Shown: piece by piece, positions 21,320-21,991 of the stretch
Position numbering within the stretch: position 1 is the stretch's first letter
How the letters are laid out: every line of letters begins with the position of its first letter
Assembly (NCBI GenBank): GCA_910586025.1
Contig: CAJUIO010000062.1
Location: forward strand, 1-21,991
Length of the DNA: 21,991 bases
Direction: 5' to 3'
Origin: an uncultured Lachnospiraceae bacterium
Lineage (GTDB): Bacteria > Bacillota > Clostridia > Lachnospirales > Lachnospiraceae
Position numbers and translations under genes: made by a program
The notes under the pieces: generated by a model
Told to the model about the DNA's origin: nothing
What the model saw: only the letters and a program-made list of their open reading frames with translations
Databases searched by the model: none

Positions 21320-21991
21320 ATGAAAAAGAGCGTTTCAAAAAAGATGTTTGTGTTGTCTGTGCTTATGTCTGCCGGTATTCTGTTGACTGGCTGTTCCGGT
21401 ACGGCGGCAGAACCCTCGGAGAGTACGCTGATGGAAAGCGGCGCGGAGGTGGTTTTGCCGAAAGAGCAGGTATATAGCGTATATGCGTTGACAAAGCAAG
21501 CGTTTCCGAAAGAAGATTTAGATGTTTTTTTCGGAGTGTCGGAAGCGGTCATAACGGATCACCCGGAATGGGCAGGGGCATATTCTGCAGAAACGGAAGA
21601 GGGCGGATACTTTAGTACGGATCCCTATGGAAATTTTACATATGCGAAGGACGAGGAAAGGGACGACTACATCGTATATTTGGTGGAATCCGCATATTAT
21701 AATGCAGGCAGTTGTTCTTTCCGGAAGGAAGAAATACCGGATTTGTCCTTCCTGAACGCAGAGAACGCCATTTCGATGGGAAAGGAAAGGATTAAGGAGC
21801 TGACCGGACAGGATTCGGAGGTTCTTGCCGCTTATGCCCTGAACCGGGAAATACTGACAGAGTTGGAGGAGGAGTACAGGCAGACTCAGAAATACCAGGA
21901 AGATGCTCAGAGAGGGAAAGAAGCTGCGGTCGATGCCTGGTCGGACGCAGATGAGATATACTATATGGAGTATGAACTGACGAAGGATGGT
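21320..21991 (+). CDS. Lipoprotein, 3' end outside the window
   Basis: An open frame from the ATG at 21320 to the last base of the window (224 residues, no stop). TGGAGG lies 7 bases before the ATG. The leader is KKSVSKKMFVLSVLMSAGILLTGC, with a canonical lipobox LTGC (Cys25), so the mature protein is lipid-anchored outside the membrane. A Ser/Glu linker precedes a domain with VYALTKQAFPKEDLDVFFGVSE, a Gly/Tyr-rich middle (GGYFSTDPYGNFTYAKDE) and a charged helical part (about 175-215). I do not recognise the family. It is divergent from the two-component genes and shares their intergenic repeats, so it may be their target. Confidence 0.8.
   Translation, partial: MKKSVSKKMFVLSVLMSAGILLTGCSGTAAEPSESTLMESGAEVVLPKEQVYSVYALTKQAFPKEDLDVFFGVSEAVITDHPEWAGAYSAETEEGGYFSTDPYGNFTYAKDEERDDYIVYLVESAYYNAGSCSFRKEEIPDLSFLNAENAISMGKERIKELTGQDSEVLAAYALNREILTELEEEYRQTQKYQEDAQRGKEAAVDAWSDADEIYYMEYELTKDG

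Noticed and set aside
21114..21323. 69-residue plus-strand open frame in the regulator/lipoprotein intergenic region
   Set aside because: It runs through the inverted repeats, lacks a ribosome site and does not look like an AgrD-type peptide precursor.
1..21991. CRISPR arrays, tRNA or rRNA genes, intact insertion sequences
   Set aside because: No spaced direct repeats, cloverleaf-like sequences, rRNA-like stretches or paired terminal repeats with a full transposase were seen.

Overview
The window looks like chromosomal DNA of a Gram-positive, low-to-medium GC Clostridia, most likely a Lachnospiraceae. The grounds are strong AGGAGG-type ribosome sites, an LCP (LytR-CpsA-Psr) wall-attachment protein, an AgrC/LytTR two-component pair, lipoproteins with lipobox-type leaders, and a decayed PD-(D/E)XK 'transposase' of a kind common in that family. 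The assignment rests on family knowledge only; no search was run.

Layout. 1-523: an XRE repressor gene on the minus strand, with a divergent promoter region that carries a spaced inverted repeat. 524-1147: a secreted Ser/Thr-rich protein of unknown function. 1148-1316: a leader with two overlapping hairpins. 1317-5679: the GC-rich start of a Wzx/Wzy-type surface polysaccharide operon (LCP protein, SH3/one-helix protein, Wzz-like co-polymerase, initiating sugar-phosphate transferase). 5701-15996: the more AT-rich, presumably strain-specific part (four glycosyltransferases, two tandem sialyltransferase-superfamily paralogs, a nonulosonate (sialic acid-type) synthase, Wzy, Wzx and an acetyltransferase). 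16190-17036: a broken Rpn-type transposase gene. 17149-18893: a CMP-nonulosonate synthetase fused to a KdsC-like phosphatase, then a putative lipoprotein. 18982-21044 (minus strand): an AgrC-like kinase and a LytTR response regulator. 21320-end: a lipoprotein gene that runs off the window.

How it fits together. The initiating transferase loads the first sugar on undecaprenyl phosphate. The GT2/GT4 enzymes extend the repeat unit, Wzx flips it, Wzy polymerises it under the Wzz-like protein, and the LCP protein attaches it to the wall. The synthase (with motifs like animal Neu5Ac-9-P synthase), the CMP-synthetase/phosphatase fusion and the two sialyltransferase-like proteins imply that a nonulosonic acid is part of the glycan. 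No UDP-GlcNAc 2-epimerase is in the window, so Kdn made from mannose-6-P is as plausible as Neu5Ac.

The most striking signal is three separate runs of exactly nine G, at 6624-6632, 11846-11854 and 15776-15784, each inside a polysaccharide gene. The third would switch the acetyltransferase off by slippage. The first two sit at the far 3' ends of glycosyltransferase genes, where the G9 frame is the only one that ends on the next gene's start codon. They could therefore vary translational coupling to the downstream glycosyltransferases. This suggests a phase-variable, possibly sialylated or Kdn-bearing capsule in a gut Firmicute.
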